Positions 1 to 9,854 of a stretch of 64,000 nucleotides of DNA are shown here, piece after piece. Each line of letters begins with the position of its first letter. Position 1 is the stretch's first letter. The DNA comes from Sulfurimonas aquatica (GTDB taxonomy: Bacteria; Campylobacterota; Campylobacteria; Campylobacterales; Sulfurimonadaceae). The stretch covers positions 434,001 through 498,000 of the forward strand of contig NZ_CP046072.1 in the NCBI RefSeq assembly GCF_017357825.1. Direction: 5' to 3'. The notes under the pieces are model-generated. The model did not search any database, was not told where the DNA came from, and saw only the letters and a list, made by a program, of their open reading frames with translations. A program made the translations under genes and the position numbers.

Positions 1-143
1 AAATGCAGAGTGGAAACTTATCTACAATGCTTACATGGATGGTAGCTGGTACTGTAGCACTACTTTCGTTAGCTGTAGTTTTTGGACTAGCAGTTAAATA
101 CTCTGATGAGATTAAAACAATCTTATCAGGCTTAGGAGTTTAA
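1..143 (+). CDS. nuoL: NADH-quinone oxidoreductase subunit L, C-terminal end (partial)
   Basis: The open frame enters from the left edge and ends at TAA 141-143, leaving about 47 codons. What remains is one hydrophobic helix followed by a short polar tail. Identity rests mainly on position: it ends three bases before nuoM, and the fixed order in complex I operons is nuoL-nuoM-nuoN. A final transmembrane helix fits the NuoL C-terminus. Only the tail is visible, so the subunit cannot be told from a related antiporter-like protein by sequence alone. Confidence 0.7.
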   Translation, partial: MQSGNLSTMLTWMVAGTVALLSLAVVFGLAVKYSDEIKTILSGLGV

Positions 144-146
144 TAA

Positions 147-1700
147 ATGTTAGATCACATTTTATCGATTTTAATTTTCTTTCCAGCACTCGCAGGTGTG
201 TTTGGTTTTATGATCCATAAGGATGGAATGAGAGCCTATGGTACTGCAGTTGCAGCTATTGAATTTGCTTTATCTTTATGGCTATGGTTTGCATTTGACT
301 CAACTGTATCTGGTATGCAGTTTATGGAAAACATTCCTTTAGTTCCAGCATTTGGAATTAATTACATTTTAGGTGTAGATGGAATATCTTTATTTATTAT
401 TATTCTTGCAGCTTTCTTTACAATGATTGGTATAGCGTCTTTAACGGATACTCCAAATGTTAAAAATATGATAATTACGCTTCTATTTTTACAGATGACT
501 ATGATTGGCGTATTCGCAGCTCTTGATGCAATTGTATTTTATGTCTTCTGGGAACTTTCACTTGTACCAATGCTTTATATCATTGGTGCATGGGGTGGAC
601 CTTTACGTATATATGCATCAGTTAAGTTTTTCTTATATACTTTTGCTGGTTCATTAGTAATGCTTGTTGGTATGTTATTTATGGCTTACTTCTTTTATCA
701 AGCGACAGGTGTATGGTCATTTGCTATTCTCGACTGGTATAGATTGATTTTACCTGAGTCATTTCAGCTTTGGTTATTTGCTGCATTTTTTATTGGTTTT
801 GCGATTAAAGTGCCAATGTTTCCATTTCATACATGGTTACCATATGCACACGGTCAAGCTCCAACAATAGGTTCAGTTATACTTGCAGCAATTCTACTTA
901 AAATGGGTACATATGCATTTATCCGTTTTTCACTACCACTGTTTCCAGATGCATCTGTATTTTTTATGTTTCCAATAGCTATTATTGCTATTATAATGAT
1001 TATATACACTGCGATGGTTGCTTATGCACAAGAGGATGTTAAACAAGTTGTTGCTTACTCATCAGTTTCACACATGGGTGTTATCGTTCTTGGTACGTTT
1101 GCATTAAACGTTGAAGGTATTTCAGGTTCTATTTTTCTAATGATCGCTCACGGTGTTGTATCGGGTGCACTATTTTTACTAGTTGGTGTTATATATGACA
1201 GACGTCATACGAAGCTTATGAGTGAGTTTGGTGGTTTAGCGCATGTTATGCCTAGATATGCAACAATCTTTGGTCTAATGTTAATGGCTTCAGTTGGTAT
1301 GCCTCTTACGATTAACTTTGTAGGTGAGTTTTTATCTCTCTTAGGATTTTATCAGCAGTCACATATCTTAACTCTTTTAGCAGGTATTGCCATTATAGTT
1401 GGTGCTATATACATGTTAGCGGCATATAAGAAAATGTTCTTCGGAGATGTTACAAATGAGAAGAATAAAAATCTTCCTGATGTTAGTAAACGCGAATTAC
1501 TAGCACTTATTCCACTCTCTATTATTACTGTTTGGTTAGGTATTTATCCTAAGCCTATACTTGGACCAATAAATACATCAGTTGAGTCTGTAGTACAATT
1601 AATGCATAACAAAGCAACAACGCAAGAAGCTAAAAGTAGAATTCCTAGTGTAATAACGATAACTCATGGTACTCAAGCTTCAGCGAAGGAGGCACACTAA
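147..1700 (+). CDS. nuoM: NADH-quinone oxidoreductase subunit M
   Basis: This is a proton-pumping, antiporter-like membrane subunit of respiratory complex I. The 517-residue protein is hydrophobic throughout, with about 14 predicted membrane segments. The buried glutamate of the FWELSLVPM segment (E136) and the lysine of the IKVPMFPFHTWLP segment (K221) match the proton-path residues of NuoM. The HGQAPT motif after that helix is also typical of the family. The length fits NuoM. It follows the nuoL tail by three bases and overlaps nuoN by one base (TAATG), so the three genes are co-transcribed and probably translationally coupled. The start ATG at 147 is the first possible one after the nuoL stop. 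Confidence 0.95.
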   Translation: MLDHILSILIFFPALAGVFGFMIHKDGMRAYGTAVAAIEFALSLWLWFAFDSTVSGMQFMENIPLVPAFGINYILGVDGISLFIIILAAFFTMIGIASLTDTPNVKNMIITLLFLQMTMIGVFAALDAIVFYVFWELSLVPMLYIIGAWGGPLRIYASVKFFLYTFAGSLVMLVGMLFMAYFFYQATGVWSFAILDWYRLILPESFQLWLFAAFFIGFAIKVPMFPFHTWLPYAHGQAPTIGSVILAAILLKMGTYAFIRFSLPLFPDASVFFMFPIAIIAIIMIIYTAMVAYAQEDVKQVVAYSSVSHMGVIVLGTFALNVEGISGSIFLMIAHGVVSGALFLLVGVIYDRRHTKLMSEFGGLAHVMPRYATIFGLMLMASVGMPLTINFVGEFLSLLGFYQQSHILTLLAGIAIIVGAIYMLAAYKKMFFGDVTNEKNKNLPDVSKRELLALIPLSIITVWLGIYPKPILGPINTSVESVVQLMHNKATTQEAKSRIPSVITITHGTQASAKEAH

Positions 1701-3205
1701 TGTTAAGTCCTGTAAACGTTTCTTTAGAGTCTTTAAATTTAATGACTCTAGCACCAATGCTTATTCCAATAGTTGGCGCACTTTTTATTTTAGTTATAGA
1801 TCTTTTTAAATCAAATCTTGATAGATCTCTTTATGTTATGGTAAGTATTCTCTTCTTACTTTTAGACTTTGGAGCGGTTAGTGATGCTGCAGGAGTATTT
1901 AGTAAGGATGGTATTGTTTTAGGTGTATTTGATGTAATGCTTATAGATGGTTTAGCACTTTTATCTCAGTTTATAATTGTGGGTGCTTCAATATTCTTTA
2001 TTCCATTAGCTCTTACAAATAAGCGTTTTCATGAAACGTCATATCCAGAATTTTTTGCACTTTTCTTATTTATGATTGGTGGATTCCAGTTTATGGTTGC
2101 AAGTGATAACTTAATCTTAATCTTTGTAGGTTTAGAGACAGCTTCATTAGCACTATATACTCTTATCGCTCTTCATAACCGTGACAAGTCATTTGAAGCA
2201 GCAGTTAAGTACTTCACTATGGGTGCTTTAGCAGCAGGTCTTTATAGTTTTGGTGCCATGGTCTTTTATGCACTTACTGGATCTGTTGAAATTAATCAAA
2301 TAGCTACAGTGCTTGCTGCAAATTCATATGCAGATATTGGATATGTACTTATCGGCGTAGTATTTATGCTTGCTTCATTTGGGTTTAAACTCTCTATAGT
2401 TCCATTTCATACATGGACACCAGATGTTTATGAGGGTGCATCATCTTCAATGGCTGGTTATATGTCAATCGTCCCTAAAATAGCAGCATTTGTAGTTGCT
2501 ATGAGAATCTTTGAATTTTTAATTCATAGTGGTGTAGTTTGGTTAGAGATAGTACTTTATGTATTTGTAGTGGTGACAATGACTGCTGCAAATATATGGG
2601 CATTAGTTCAGAGTGATGTTAAACGTATGCTAGCATATAGTTCTATATCTCATGCAGGTTTTGTTATGGCAGCTATTTTAATCGGAACTACACAGTCAAA
2701 TAGTGCACTATTTTTATACTGGATACTATTTAGTTTTACTAACCTTGGTTCATTCTCTATGCTTTGGATATCTCGTCAAAAAGAGCTACCTCAAGGTCAA
2801 GCAACTGATCATAGTTTTGAAAGATTTTCAGGTATGATTAAAACATCACCTATTGCAGCAGTAGTGATGGCTATATTTATGTTAAGTCTTGCTGGTTTAC
2901 CGCCATTTGCTCTATTTTGGGGTAAGGTATATATGATAAGTTCTGCAGTAACAAGTGGATATACTGTGCTTGCACTTATTATGGCACTTAACTCTGCAAT
3001 CGCTGGTTACTATTACATCAAACTGATAGTATTTATGTTTATGAAAGATCCGGTTGAAAATGGAACAGTTGAAACTATTGCTAATTCCTCTACAGCTTTA
3101 AAGACTATAGTTGGGTTCTCTTTAGTAGGAACTATATTTGCTTTTGTAGCATTAAATCCACTACTAGAGTTTGTCACATCTTTTGTATATAATAGTGGTT
3201 ACTAG
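1700..3205 (+). CDS. nuoN: NADH-quinone oxidoreductase subunit N
   Basis: This is the second antiporter-like subunit of complex I here and the usual last gene of nuo operons. The 501-residue protein has about 14 membrane helices. It carries the family signature around VGLETASLALY (intramembrane glutamate) and the FKLSIVPFHTWTPDVYEGA helix with its conserved lysine. Its start overlaps the nuoM stop by one base. The next gene (pflA) follows after 31 bases on the same strand, an arrangement I remember from Campylobacter jejuni, where nuoN also precedes pflA. Confidence 0.95.
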   Translation: MLSPVNVSLESLNLMTLAPMLIPIVGALFILVIDLFKSNLDRSLYVMVSILFLLLDFGAVSDAAGVFSKDGIVLGVFDVMLIDGLALLSQFIIVGASIFFIPLALTNKRFHETSYPEFFALFLFMIGGFQFMVASDNLILIFVGLETASLALYTLIALHNRDKSFEAAVKYFTMGALAAGLYSFGAMVFYALTGSVEINQIATVLAANSYADIGYVLIGVVFMLASFGFKLSIVPFHTWTPDVYEGASSSMAGYMSIVPKIAAFVVAMRIFEFLIHSGVVWLEIVLYVFVVVTMTAANIWALVQSDVKRMLAYSSISHAGFVMAAILIGTTQSNSALFLYWILFSFTNLGSFSMLWISRQKELPQGQATDHSFERFSGMIKTSPIAAVVMAIFMLSLAGLPPFALFWGKVYMISSAVTSGYTVLALIMALNSAIAGYYYIKLIVFMFMKDPVENGTVETIANSSTALKTIVGFSLVGTIFAFVALNPLLEFVTSFVYNSGY

Positions 3206-3236
3206 ATTATAGTAAAAAACTACAGGGGAAGAGAAT

Positions 3237-5591
3237 TTGTTTAAATGGATACTCTTACCCATCCTCTTTATTAATCTTTATGCACTTGAAGTTTCTATGG
3301 ATAGTGCTAAAGATGATTTCTTACGCTATTCAATTCTAAATATTTCAGACTCTAAAGATTTTGTTTGTGAAGAACAAAAAAATGATTTTGAGGTTACAAC
3401 TGAAATAATATGTGCATTTTTAAAAAGACCATCGCAAAGTATAAAAAAAATACAAAATGATTTTTTTAAAGTTGATACATTTATAAAAAAGGATACATTT
3501 TTCATATCTGTAAAGCCTTATCATAAAATTAAATTAAGAGCTGAAGTATTTGATCTTACAAAAGATAGTACTACATATGAAGCAGATGTGACTCTGTCGA
3601 AAAAATGGATTATCTTTGGATATGAAGATAAATTACCTCTTATTAAAAATATTCAAAGACCAGAAATAAGTATTAATTTTCCATTTTTTTCAGACAAAGA
3701 CAAACTTCCATATGTAGGTAGCTTAGATATTAAGGGAAATCCTGTACATATTAAAAAGGTAGGTGACGTAACAGATTATCTTCAGGTAAAAAAGTACTAT
3801 AAAGCGAAGAAGTATGAGCAGTGCATGGAACTAGCAGACGATATTTTGATGAAGTATCCAAATACACTCTTTAAAGCAGAACTTTTATATTACAAGATAA
3901 AACTATACTCTAAATTAAAAGATTATGACAATGTTATTAGTCATTCAAAAGTTTTTTTGAGGGAATACTCTTCAGATGAAAATATTCCAGAAATTCTTTC
4001 CTATACTGCAAAGGCTTATGCACAAATTGGTATTAACATAGACGCAGACTACTTCTTTGATAGACTCTTTAGTGAACATCCAGACTCTGTTTATACACAA
4101 TGGGCTTATATTTATAAGGGTGAAATGTTTGAAGCATCAGGTGGGGACTCTAAAGCAGTTTTTTACTATAAAAAAGCTCTTTATGAAACACAAAATGTGG
4201 ATGTAGCAGTAAGTGCAGCATATAAACTAGCATTTATTAGACAGTCTGAGTCTTTTAAAGACTCAGCAAAATATATAGATAAAATCATTAATGCAAACCA
4301 ATCTTTTTTTATGCATGACCTAAGAAAATCTAAGACAATTATGCATAATTTTGCTGATGGCGGTGACTATGAAACAGCGCAAAAGATTGCTAATGCTTTA
4401 CTTAATTCGATTGATGCTACAAACGATGATTATGAAACATACTTAAGTGAAAAAGCTCTATGGCTAGCAAAGACTGATAATAAACAAGATGCTTTAGTCG
4501 CTTTAAATACCTATCTTAAACAGTTTCCTGATGGTGAGTTTGAGCATAGAGTCCAAATTGCAAAAGACGCACTCTTTTTTGATACAACGGAGTCAAACAG
4601 TTCGGTTAAACTTGTAGAGTATGACAAACTTATAGAAGATTACGCGAATGATTCTATTGGTAACCGCGCTCTATATGAAAAAGCTAAGTTACAACTCTCA
4701 GAGGGTATGTACAGTAAGGTCTTAGAGGCTAAAGAAGAGCTTTCATATTTAGATATTCAAGAGTACTCTGACACAGATGAAATGATTAATGAAGCGGCTA
4801 TTGGTGTTATGAAAAAATCATTAGAATCTAAAGAGTGTAAAGATGTACTAGTAATCTCAAATGATTATAACATCACTCTTTCAAATGAATGGGATGATGG
4901 GATATATGATTGTGCAATGATGGGTGGAGATTATCAACTATCTAAAAACATAGCAGAGAAGAATTTAAAATCTGAAGATATATCATTAAGAAAGAAGTGG
5001 CTCTATAGATATATAAAAGTTGACTTTGCTACTGGAAATTATAGCAATGTAATAGATGCCTCAAAAGATCTAATAGCACTCATTGAAGATGACAAGGATT
5101 CTGAGTATAAAGATATTTATAGATATATCTTTGATACATATGATAGAGTTGAGAAAAAAGATGAGATGGTATCAGCTATGTCTAAAATTGAAAATATTTT
5201 TGGGACTACTTATATAGATATTGATAGATACATTGCAGTAATGTCTATAGGAAGTAAGAGAAAAGATGACACAATGGTAATATCATTTGGCTCAAAAGTG
5301 ATGGATATACAGAGATCTTCAAACTCAAAAGCTCAAAGTCCATATGTTGAGTTTACACTTTATCAGTCATATATAAATAAAGAAGATTATATTAAAGCTT
5401 TAGAGGTTATAGAGTCTTTAGATAATGTAGAACTTGATAAAACACAAAGAGCTAGACAAAAGTACTTATTAGGGACAACATTAACAAAGCTATGGAGAGA
5501 TGATGAGGCTAAGGTGGCATATAAACAAGCTATAGAAGCAGATGGTGAATCTGCTTGGGCAAAGTTAGCAAAGAGTGCACAGGAGATTTAA
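3237..5591 (+). CDS. pflA: Flagellar motor periplasmic scaffold protein PflA (TPR protein)
   Basis: The 784-residue protein starts with a short Sec signal ([16 protein letters not shown]). It continues with a mostly beta region to about residue 175 and then a long helical part with repeated tetratricopeptide-like units to the end. Size, architecture and position directly after nuoN match C. jejuni PflA (about 788 residues), which with PflB builds the extra periplasmic disk that anchors additional stators and gives the campylobacterial flagellar motor its high torque. The start is TTG at 3237, preceded by a good AGGGGAAGAG ribosome site; no ATG is better placed. The stop overlaps the stop of convergent dapB. 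Assignment rests on architecture and synteny, not on a residue motif. Confidence 0.78.
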   Translation: MFKWILLPILFINLYALEVSMDSAKDDFLRYSILNISDSKDFVCEEQKNDFEVTTEIICAFLKRPSQSIKKIQNDFFKVDTFIKKDTFFISVKPYHKIKLRAEVFDLTKDSTTYEADVTLSKKWIIFGYEDKLPLIKNIQRPEISINFPFFSDKDKLPYVGSLDIKGNPVHIKKVGDVTDYLQVKKYYKAKKYEQCMELADDILMKYPNTLFKAELLYYKIKLYSKLKDYDNVISHSKVFLREYSSDENIPEILSYTAKAYAQIGINIDADYFFDRLFSEHPDSVYTQWAYIYKGEMFEASGGDSKAVFYYKKALYETQNVDVAVSAAYKLAFIRQSESFKDSAKYIDKIINANQSFFMHDLRKSKTIMHNFADGGDYETAQKIANALLNSIDATNDDYETYLSEKALWLAKTDNKQDALVALNTYLKQFPDGEFEHRVQIAKDALFFDTTESNSSVKLVEYDKLIEDYANDSIGNRALYEKAKLQLSEGMYSKVLEAKEELSYLDIQEYSDTDEMINEAAIGVMKKSLESKECKDVLVISNDYNITLSNEWDDGIYDCAMMGGDYQLSKNIAEKNLKSEDISLRKKWLYRYIKVDFATGNYSNVIDASKDLIALIEDDKDSEYKDIYRYIFDTYDRVEKKDEMVSAMSKIENIFGTTYIDIDRYIAVMSIGSKRKDDTMVISFGSKVMDIQRSSNSKAQSPYVEFTLYQSYINKEDYIKALEVIESLDNVELDKTQRARQKYLLGTTLTKLWRDDEAKVAYKQAIEADGESAWAKLAKSAQEI

Positions 5592-6355
5592 AGCTCTAAG
5601 CAGTCACTTATGCTATAAAGACCAGCTTCTTTGTCGCTTAGCCATTTACCAGCACGAATAGCTCCTTTAGAAAAAGTACTTCTAGAGGTTGCGGTATGGT
5701 TTAACTCTATAAATTCACCATCATTGTAAAACCCTACAGTATGGCGGCCAACTATATCACCACCACGAAGAGCCATTACTGAAATCTCATCTTTGGATCT
5801 CTCGCCAATATTTCCATCTCTACCACTCACTCTTACATCTTCTATATTTAAACCTCGACCATTAGCCGCAGACTCACTCAGAGTAAGAGCAGTACCACTA
5901 GGAGCATCTTTTTTATGTTTATGATGCATCTCTACTATTTCTATATCAAAGCCTTCTAGAGCAGCTGATGCCTGGTATACTAGCTTGTTTAAAAGTGCAA
6001 CTCCAAGAGACATATTTGTAGCATACAAGATAGGCATAATTTGACTTGCATCTTTTAAAAGATTTAATTGATGAGTATTTAATCCTGTAGTACCTATAAC
6101 AAGAGGTTTTGGTGTTTTTGTTGCTTGTTCAAGGAGTGCTTCACAAGCATCAGGAAGAGAAAAATCTATGATGATATCAGAGGCACTTAAAAAAGATTTC
6201 AAGTCAGAAGTAACTAGAACGGATGGATCGATTGAAAAGTCTAGTGTGCCTCTAACATAGACACAACTCAAACTCATATCAGGAGTAGATTTCAAATCTT
6301 CAAGAAGTAACTTTCCAACACGACCACTTGCACCATATACACCAACTTTTATCAT
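5588..6355 (-). CDS. dapB: 4-hydroxy-tetrahydrodipicolinate reductase
   Basis: DapB makes tetrahydrodipicolinate with NAD(P)H in lysine and diaminopimelate (cell wall) synthesis. The 255-residue protein opens with the Rossmann motif GASGRVGK. It has the family signature [15 protein letters not shown] with the catalytic His/Lys region, and the cofactor-loop motif IGTTGL. Its ATG is preceded by AAAGG. It is the last gene of a minus-strand run after the cyclic-nucleotide-binding protein (57 bases away), and its stop codon overlaps that of pflA from the other strand. No unusual features. Confidence 0.95.
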   Translation of the reverse strand: MIKVGVYGASGRVGKLLLEDLKSTPDMSLSCVYVRGTLDFSIDPSVLVTSDLKSFLSASDIIIDFSLPDACEALLEQATKTPKPLVIGTTGLNTHQLNLLKDASQIMPILYATNMSLGVALLNKLVYQASAALEGFDIEIVEMHHKHKKDAPSGTALTLSESAANGRGLNIEDVRVSGRDGNIGERSKDEISVMALRGGDIVGRHTVGFYNDGEFIELNHTATSRSTFSKGAIRAGKWLSDKEAGLYSISDCLEL

Positions 6356-6412
6356 TATATTGCCTTTAAAAATAGTTTTTAAAATGATACCAAATATTTA
6401 GCCTATTTTGCA

Positions 6413-8869
6413 TTAACTTTTATCAGCAAGGGTGTGCTCTTTCATCTCTATAAGCTTTTTTATCATCTCTTTCATCACCTTTGTGCTAACCTCAGGATTT
6501 TGAAATAAAAGTTGTTTAAACTCTTTTTTAGAGATAGTAATAGCGGTAGTTGGTTCAATTGCTCTTACAGATGCAGTCCTTTTAGTATCACCTAAGAGTG
6601 CAATCTCACCAAAGTAATCTCTTTCACCCAGAGTAACTGTCTCAATTGAATCAACCTCCGCTACTGCTTTACCTTTTATAAGAATATATAGAGTATCTCC
6701 TACTTTGCCCTGTTCAAGTATATACTCATTAGTGGAAAATGATTGTATCTGGGTGGCTTTACCTAAAAGTTTTAAATCTTGATACTTTATATTTTGAAAG
6801 AGCGATACTCCATTGAGGTACATCATTCTCTCATATGTTGTAAGTTCATTAGTATTGTTAATGATTTTATCTACCAAAGTAATGACATCGTTATTAGAAC
6901 TCTCTTTAAACCTATCTAGATTAATATCCTCTATAAGAGTTTTAGGATAGAGTGTAGTTGCTAATAGAGCTGCAGTTGCTATTTCAAGAGATTGGTGAGT
7001 TAATAACTTGACAACCAGCAGTTGATTATTATGTTCTATAGGATTCTTATCTCTTTTGTCAATAGCTTTTTTTAGTGATAGTATTTTTTCAGCAATATCC
7101 CTATCCATAAAATTTAAACTATCTGCATTCAAAATAAAACTATCATCTACTTGCTTGCCTTTACTAATATTAGCGAGAGTTTTGATCATGCCTTTGTGGT
7201 CTTTATAAATTACAAAGAGTAAAGAGAAAAGATCTTTAGCAAGAAGATTAAACTCATTTTTAATTATATATTTTAAAAAAGCTATCTCTCTTGAGCTATC
7301 ATTGTAAATCGAATTTTCTATATGTAGTAAAGCAGAGAGCTCGCCTAGTAAACTTAAAACTTCTGAGAGAAATTTTTCATTAGAGTTTAAGAGAGAATCC
7401 ATAATGTTTTTATGAATTTTATCACTTATACAGAATTGCTTTTGAAGAGATTTTATATATTCATCTTCTAGCTCAATATGTTCATCTAATGCATTTTTAA
7501 TTACTTGTTTATAACTCTCTTGCTGATAGATCCTCTCGCTAGATTTTTCAACACTATTATCAAAGAGTTCACCATTTTGTAACTTGATACTTCTCATAAC
7601 TGAGAGGTGATCTTTAGCAGATATACCAATCTGTTCACGAAGTTTTTCAAGTATAATCATGCTCCCTTCGTTTAAAATACCCTCTTTCAAAAGATCTTTT
7701 ACACTCTCTTTGTAAGTATTGAGTCTATCTTTATTATCTCTATTTTTTGTGATGTATGTATAATAAATTTCTTTTAGATTTACAGCGATTGGTTTCTCTG
7801 ATGTCCATGTACTCAATATTTTAAGTGCAAATCTCTCTTGAATAAAAAAACTCTCTTCTCTAAAAATCTCTTTATACAAAATCATTGAAGAACTTGCTAC
7901 AATGAGAAAGTAAAAAATTGCATAAGTGATAGGGTATTGCATATATGTTGGTGCTCCAGCGAAGGCATAAAATGCATTAAACGCCATGAATGAAGCTACA
8001 GTTTTAACTCTGTGCGAGACAGTCTGATAGTCAGCATTTTTAAATATTTTCTTTTTCCATAAGTAAGTTTCAATGGATGAAAATATAAAGTAGCTAACAA
8101 GTGCAAATAGAGCTAACGTCAGTGGAGCTGCTAAAAATGTTGGTATATACGGAGCAAAGAAAAAACCAGGACTTAGGGGTGATAGTTCATTGTAGCTCCA
8201 GTCTCCTGAGAAATAGTAAGCAAAGCTTCCTGATTGTAAATAAAAGTAGAAGTAAAAACCTAGTATAAGACCAGTGAATGAGTAAAAAACAAACTTTTTT
8301 TGAGTATTAGCTCCTTCTCTCCAATAGTTTGTCTCCATATCGATATCTGGACAGTGTAGTTTACATCCTGTACAGGTAGAACATTTAGAGTTTACTAGGT
8401 AGTTTTTTGCGTTTGAGATAGTATAGATTCTCTCAACAACACCAACAGGGCAGAAAAAGTTACACCAACTTTTCCCTGTATAGACTAGGTTAGTGAAAAA
8501 TGCTGAGAGTATGACAAAGATAAAAAATAGAGCAAGCCATGTGCTATCAAAATTTAAAATAGTTAACCTAAGAGTCAGTGCTAAAAAAAGTAAGAAGTAC
8601 TGCAAAAAATAAAAATTCTCTTCAAACCATTGTGGTACTTTTCTCTTTTGAATCCAATTAAGGTTTTGAGAAACTTTGGAAAAAAAAGCTAGAGGGCATA
8701 TATTTCGAAAGTTTGAAAATCCAAAAAGAAGAATTATTAGAGGTAAGAGAGGTATAATAGCAGTCCATACCAGTGATACACTTTTATCGATAAAAAAAAG
8801 CATAGGAATGATTGAAACAAACCCTATTACTGATATGACTTTTATACTACTATAAAATATTTTATGCAT
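6413..8869 (-). CDS. Polyferredoxin-like membrane protein fused to a cyclic-nucleotide-binding domain
   Basis: The 818-residue protein has three visible parts. Residues 1-350 hold about eight membrane helices with an NapH/NosR-like cysteine pattern: CNFFCP at 136-141 and a ferredoxin-type [4Fe-4S] motif CSTCTGCKLHCP at 163-174. Residues about 350-700 are soluble and helical, without a motif I recognise. Residues about 705-818 form a cNMP-binding (CAP/FNR-like) beta-roll, with the phosphate-binding stretch FGEIALLGDTKRTASV, and no DNA-binding helix follows. It lies 18 bases downstream of an exported rhodanese. I infer a membrane redox sensor or electron carrier gated by a nucleotide or by redox state; the substrate is unknown. 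Confidence 0.75.
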   Translation of the reverse strand: MHKIFYSSIKVISVIGFVSIIPMLFFIDKSVSLVWTAIIPLLPLIILLFGFSNFRNICPLAFFSKVSQNLNWIQKRKVPQWFEENFYFLQYFLLFLALTLRLTILNFDSTWLALFFIFVILSAFFTNLVYTGKSWCNFFCPVGVVERIYTISNAKNYLVNSKCSTCTGCKLHCPDIDMETNYWREGANTQKKFVFYSFTGLILGFYFYFYLQSGSFAYYFSGDWSYNELSPLSPGFFFAPYIPTFLAAPLTLALFALVSYFIFSSIETYLWKKKIFKNADYQTVSHRVKTVASFMAFNAFYAFAGAPTYMQYPITYAIFYFLIVASSSMILYKEIFREESFFIQERFALKILSTWTSEKPIAVNLKEIYYTYITKNRDNKDRLNTYKESVKDLLKEGILNEGSMIILEKLREQIGISAKDHLSVMRSIKLQNGELFDNSVEKSSERIYQQESYKQVIKNALDEHIELEDEYIKSLQKQFCISDKIHKNIMDSLLNSNEKFLSEVLSLLGELSALLHIENSIYNDSSREIAFLKYIIKNEFNLLAKDLFSLLFVIYKDHKGMIKTLANISKGKQVDDSFILNADSLNFMDRDIAEKILSLKKAIDKRDKNPIEHNNQLLVVKLLTHQSLEIATAALLATTLYPKTLIEDINLDRFKESSNNDVITLVDKIINNTNELTTYERMMYLNGVSLFQNIKYQDLKLLGKATQIQSFSTNEYILEQGKVGDTLYILIKGKAVAEVDSIETVTLGERDYFGEIALLGDTKRTASVRAIEPTTAITISKKEFKQLLFQNPEVSTKVMKEMIKKLIEMKEHTLADKS

Positions 8870-8887
8870 TTATAGCTCTATTAGTTA

Positions 8888-9754
8888 CTATTTTACCAGA
8901 GGAGTGTCATCAAGGTTACCCCATTCTCTCATGGAAGCATCATATATCTTTACATCTTTAAATTTAAGATGCTGTGTAAGTATATACCAGTTCATAGAAG
9001 CTTCTAATCCACCTGTACAGTAAGTTATTACTTCTTTATTTTTATTTAGAAAGTTGTTATCTAGATATATGGCTTTTAGCTCACTATCTTTTCTTACTCT
9101 GTAGTCAATATCAAATTTATCTCTCCAGTAAGAACTTTTAGCTTTTGGGATATGCCCTAATCTTTTTACACCTGGGGATTGTTTTTTACCATAGTAATAT
9201 TCACTTGGTCTTGCTTCTATCATAGCTACTTTGCCAATTCTATCGAGTACATAATCCTTATCTACTAAAATATTAGCATCAAAGTTAGCTTTGAAATTAC
9301 CTCTTTTGGGAGTTGTAGTTTTTTTAGAGATTAGATTATCAAACTCATATTCACTTACCCAGTCAGGGTATCCGCCATTGAGTATAGATACATTCTCTAA
9401 TCCATTAGCTACGAGTGCTAATGCTATATAACTAGCTTTTAGTATATCTTTGTCAATGTTATGACCATAAAGTACAACTTCAGAGTCATTATTGATACCT
9501 AGAGATTGTGCTAGTGTTTGTATATCAGATGAAGAATTAATAAGTTGATACTTACCTACTTGATGTCTAAACTTACCAGCATCAATACTAATGGCATTTG
9601 GGATATGTCCTTCGTTAAATACTTTTGTATCTGTTGTGTCGAGAATAACTAAGTTTTTATTGTCTAGTTTCTCTTTGAGCTGCTTTGGTGTTATAAAGGC
9701 TTCACTTGAGAAGAGTTGGAGTCCTAAAAGTAAAAGTGAGAGTAAAAATTTCAT
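8888..9754 (-). CDS. Exported two-domain rhodanese (thiosulfate sulfurtransferase family)
   Basis: Rhodaneses move sulfane sulfur between donor and acceptor thiols. The 288-residue protein has a signal peptide (residues 1-18) and two rhodanese domains. The C-terminal one has the active loop CTGGLEAS with catalytic C246. The N-terminal one has YGHNID in place of the loop and lacks the cysteine, as usual for tandem rhodaneses. Export suggests periplasmic sulfur handling, in keeping with a sulfur-oxidising lifestyle. It heads a minus-strand operon with the Fe-S/cNMP protein and dapB. The start has a clear AAGGAC ribosome site. Confidence 0.85.
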   Translation of the reverse strand: MKFLLSLLLLGLQLFSSEAFITPKQLKEKLDNKNLVILDTTDTKVFNEGHIPNAISIDAGKFRHQVGKYQLINSSSDIQTLAQSLGINNDSEVVLYGHNIDKDILKASYIALALVANGLENVSILNGGYPDWVSEYEFDNLISKKTTTPKRGNFKANFDANILVDKDYVLDRIGKVAMIEARPSEYYYGKKQSPGVKRLGHIPKAKSSYWRDKFDIDYRVRKDSELKAIYLDNNFLNKNKEVITYCTGGLEASMNWYILTQHLKFKDVKIYDASMREWGNLDDTPLVK

Positions 9755-9816
9755 TTTGTGTCCTTAAGTGTTAAATTATTGTTGTAGTTTAACAGATATA
9801 GGAAACATTTTCATTA

Positions 9817-9845
9817 CAATAGTGCCTAGAATTTAAACACTATTG
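9817..9845. terminator. Inverted repeat between fqrB and the rhodanese gene
   Basis: CAATAGTG and CACTATTG form a perfect 8-bp dyad with a 13-base loop. It begins 10 bases after the fqrB stop on the minus strand and lies upstream of the rhodanese gene. No T-run follows on either strand, so it could be a weak or factor-dependent terminator, or an operator for the downstream operon. Confidence 0.35.
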
Positions 9846-9854
9846 AAAAGTTTA

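Noticed and set aside
6365-6383. TTTAAAAA-TAG-TTTTTAAA as a terminator between the Fe-S/cNMP gene and dapB.
   Set aside because: The stem has only A-T pairs, expected often by chance in AT-rich DNA, and the two genes look co-transcribed.
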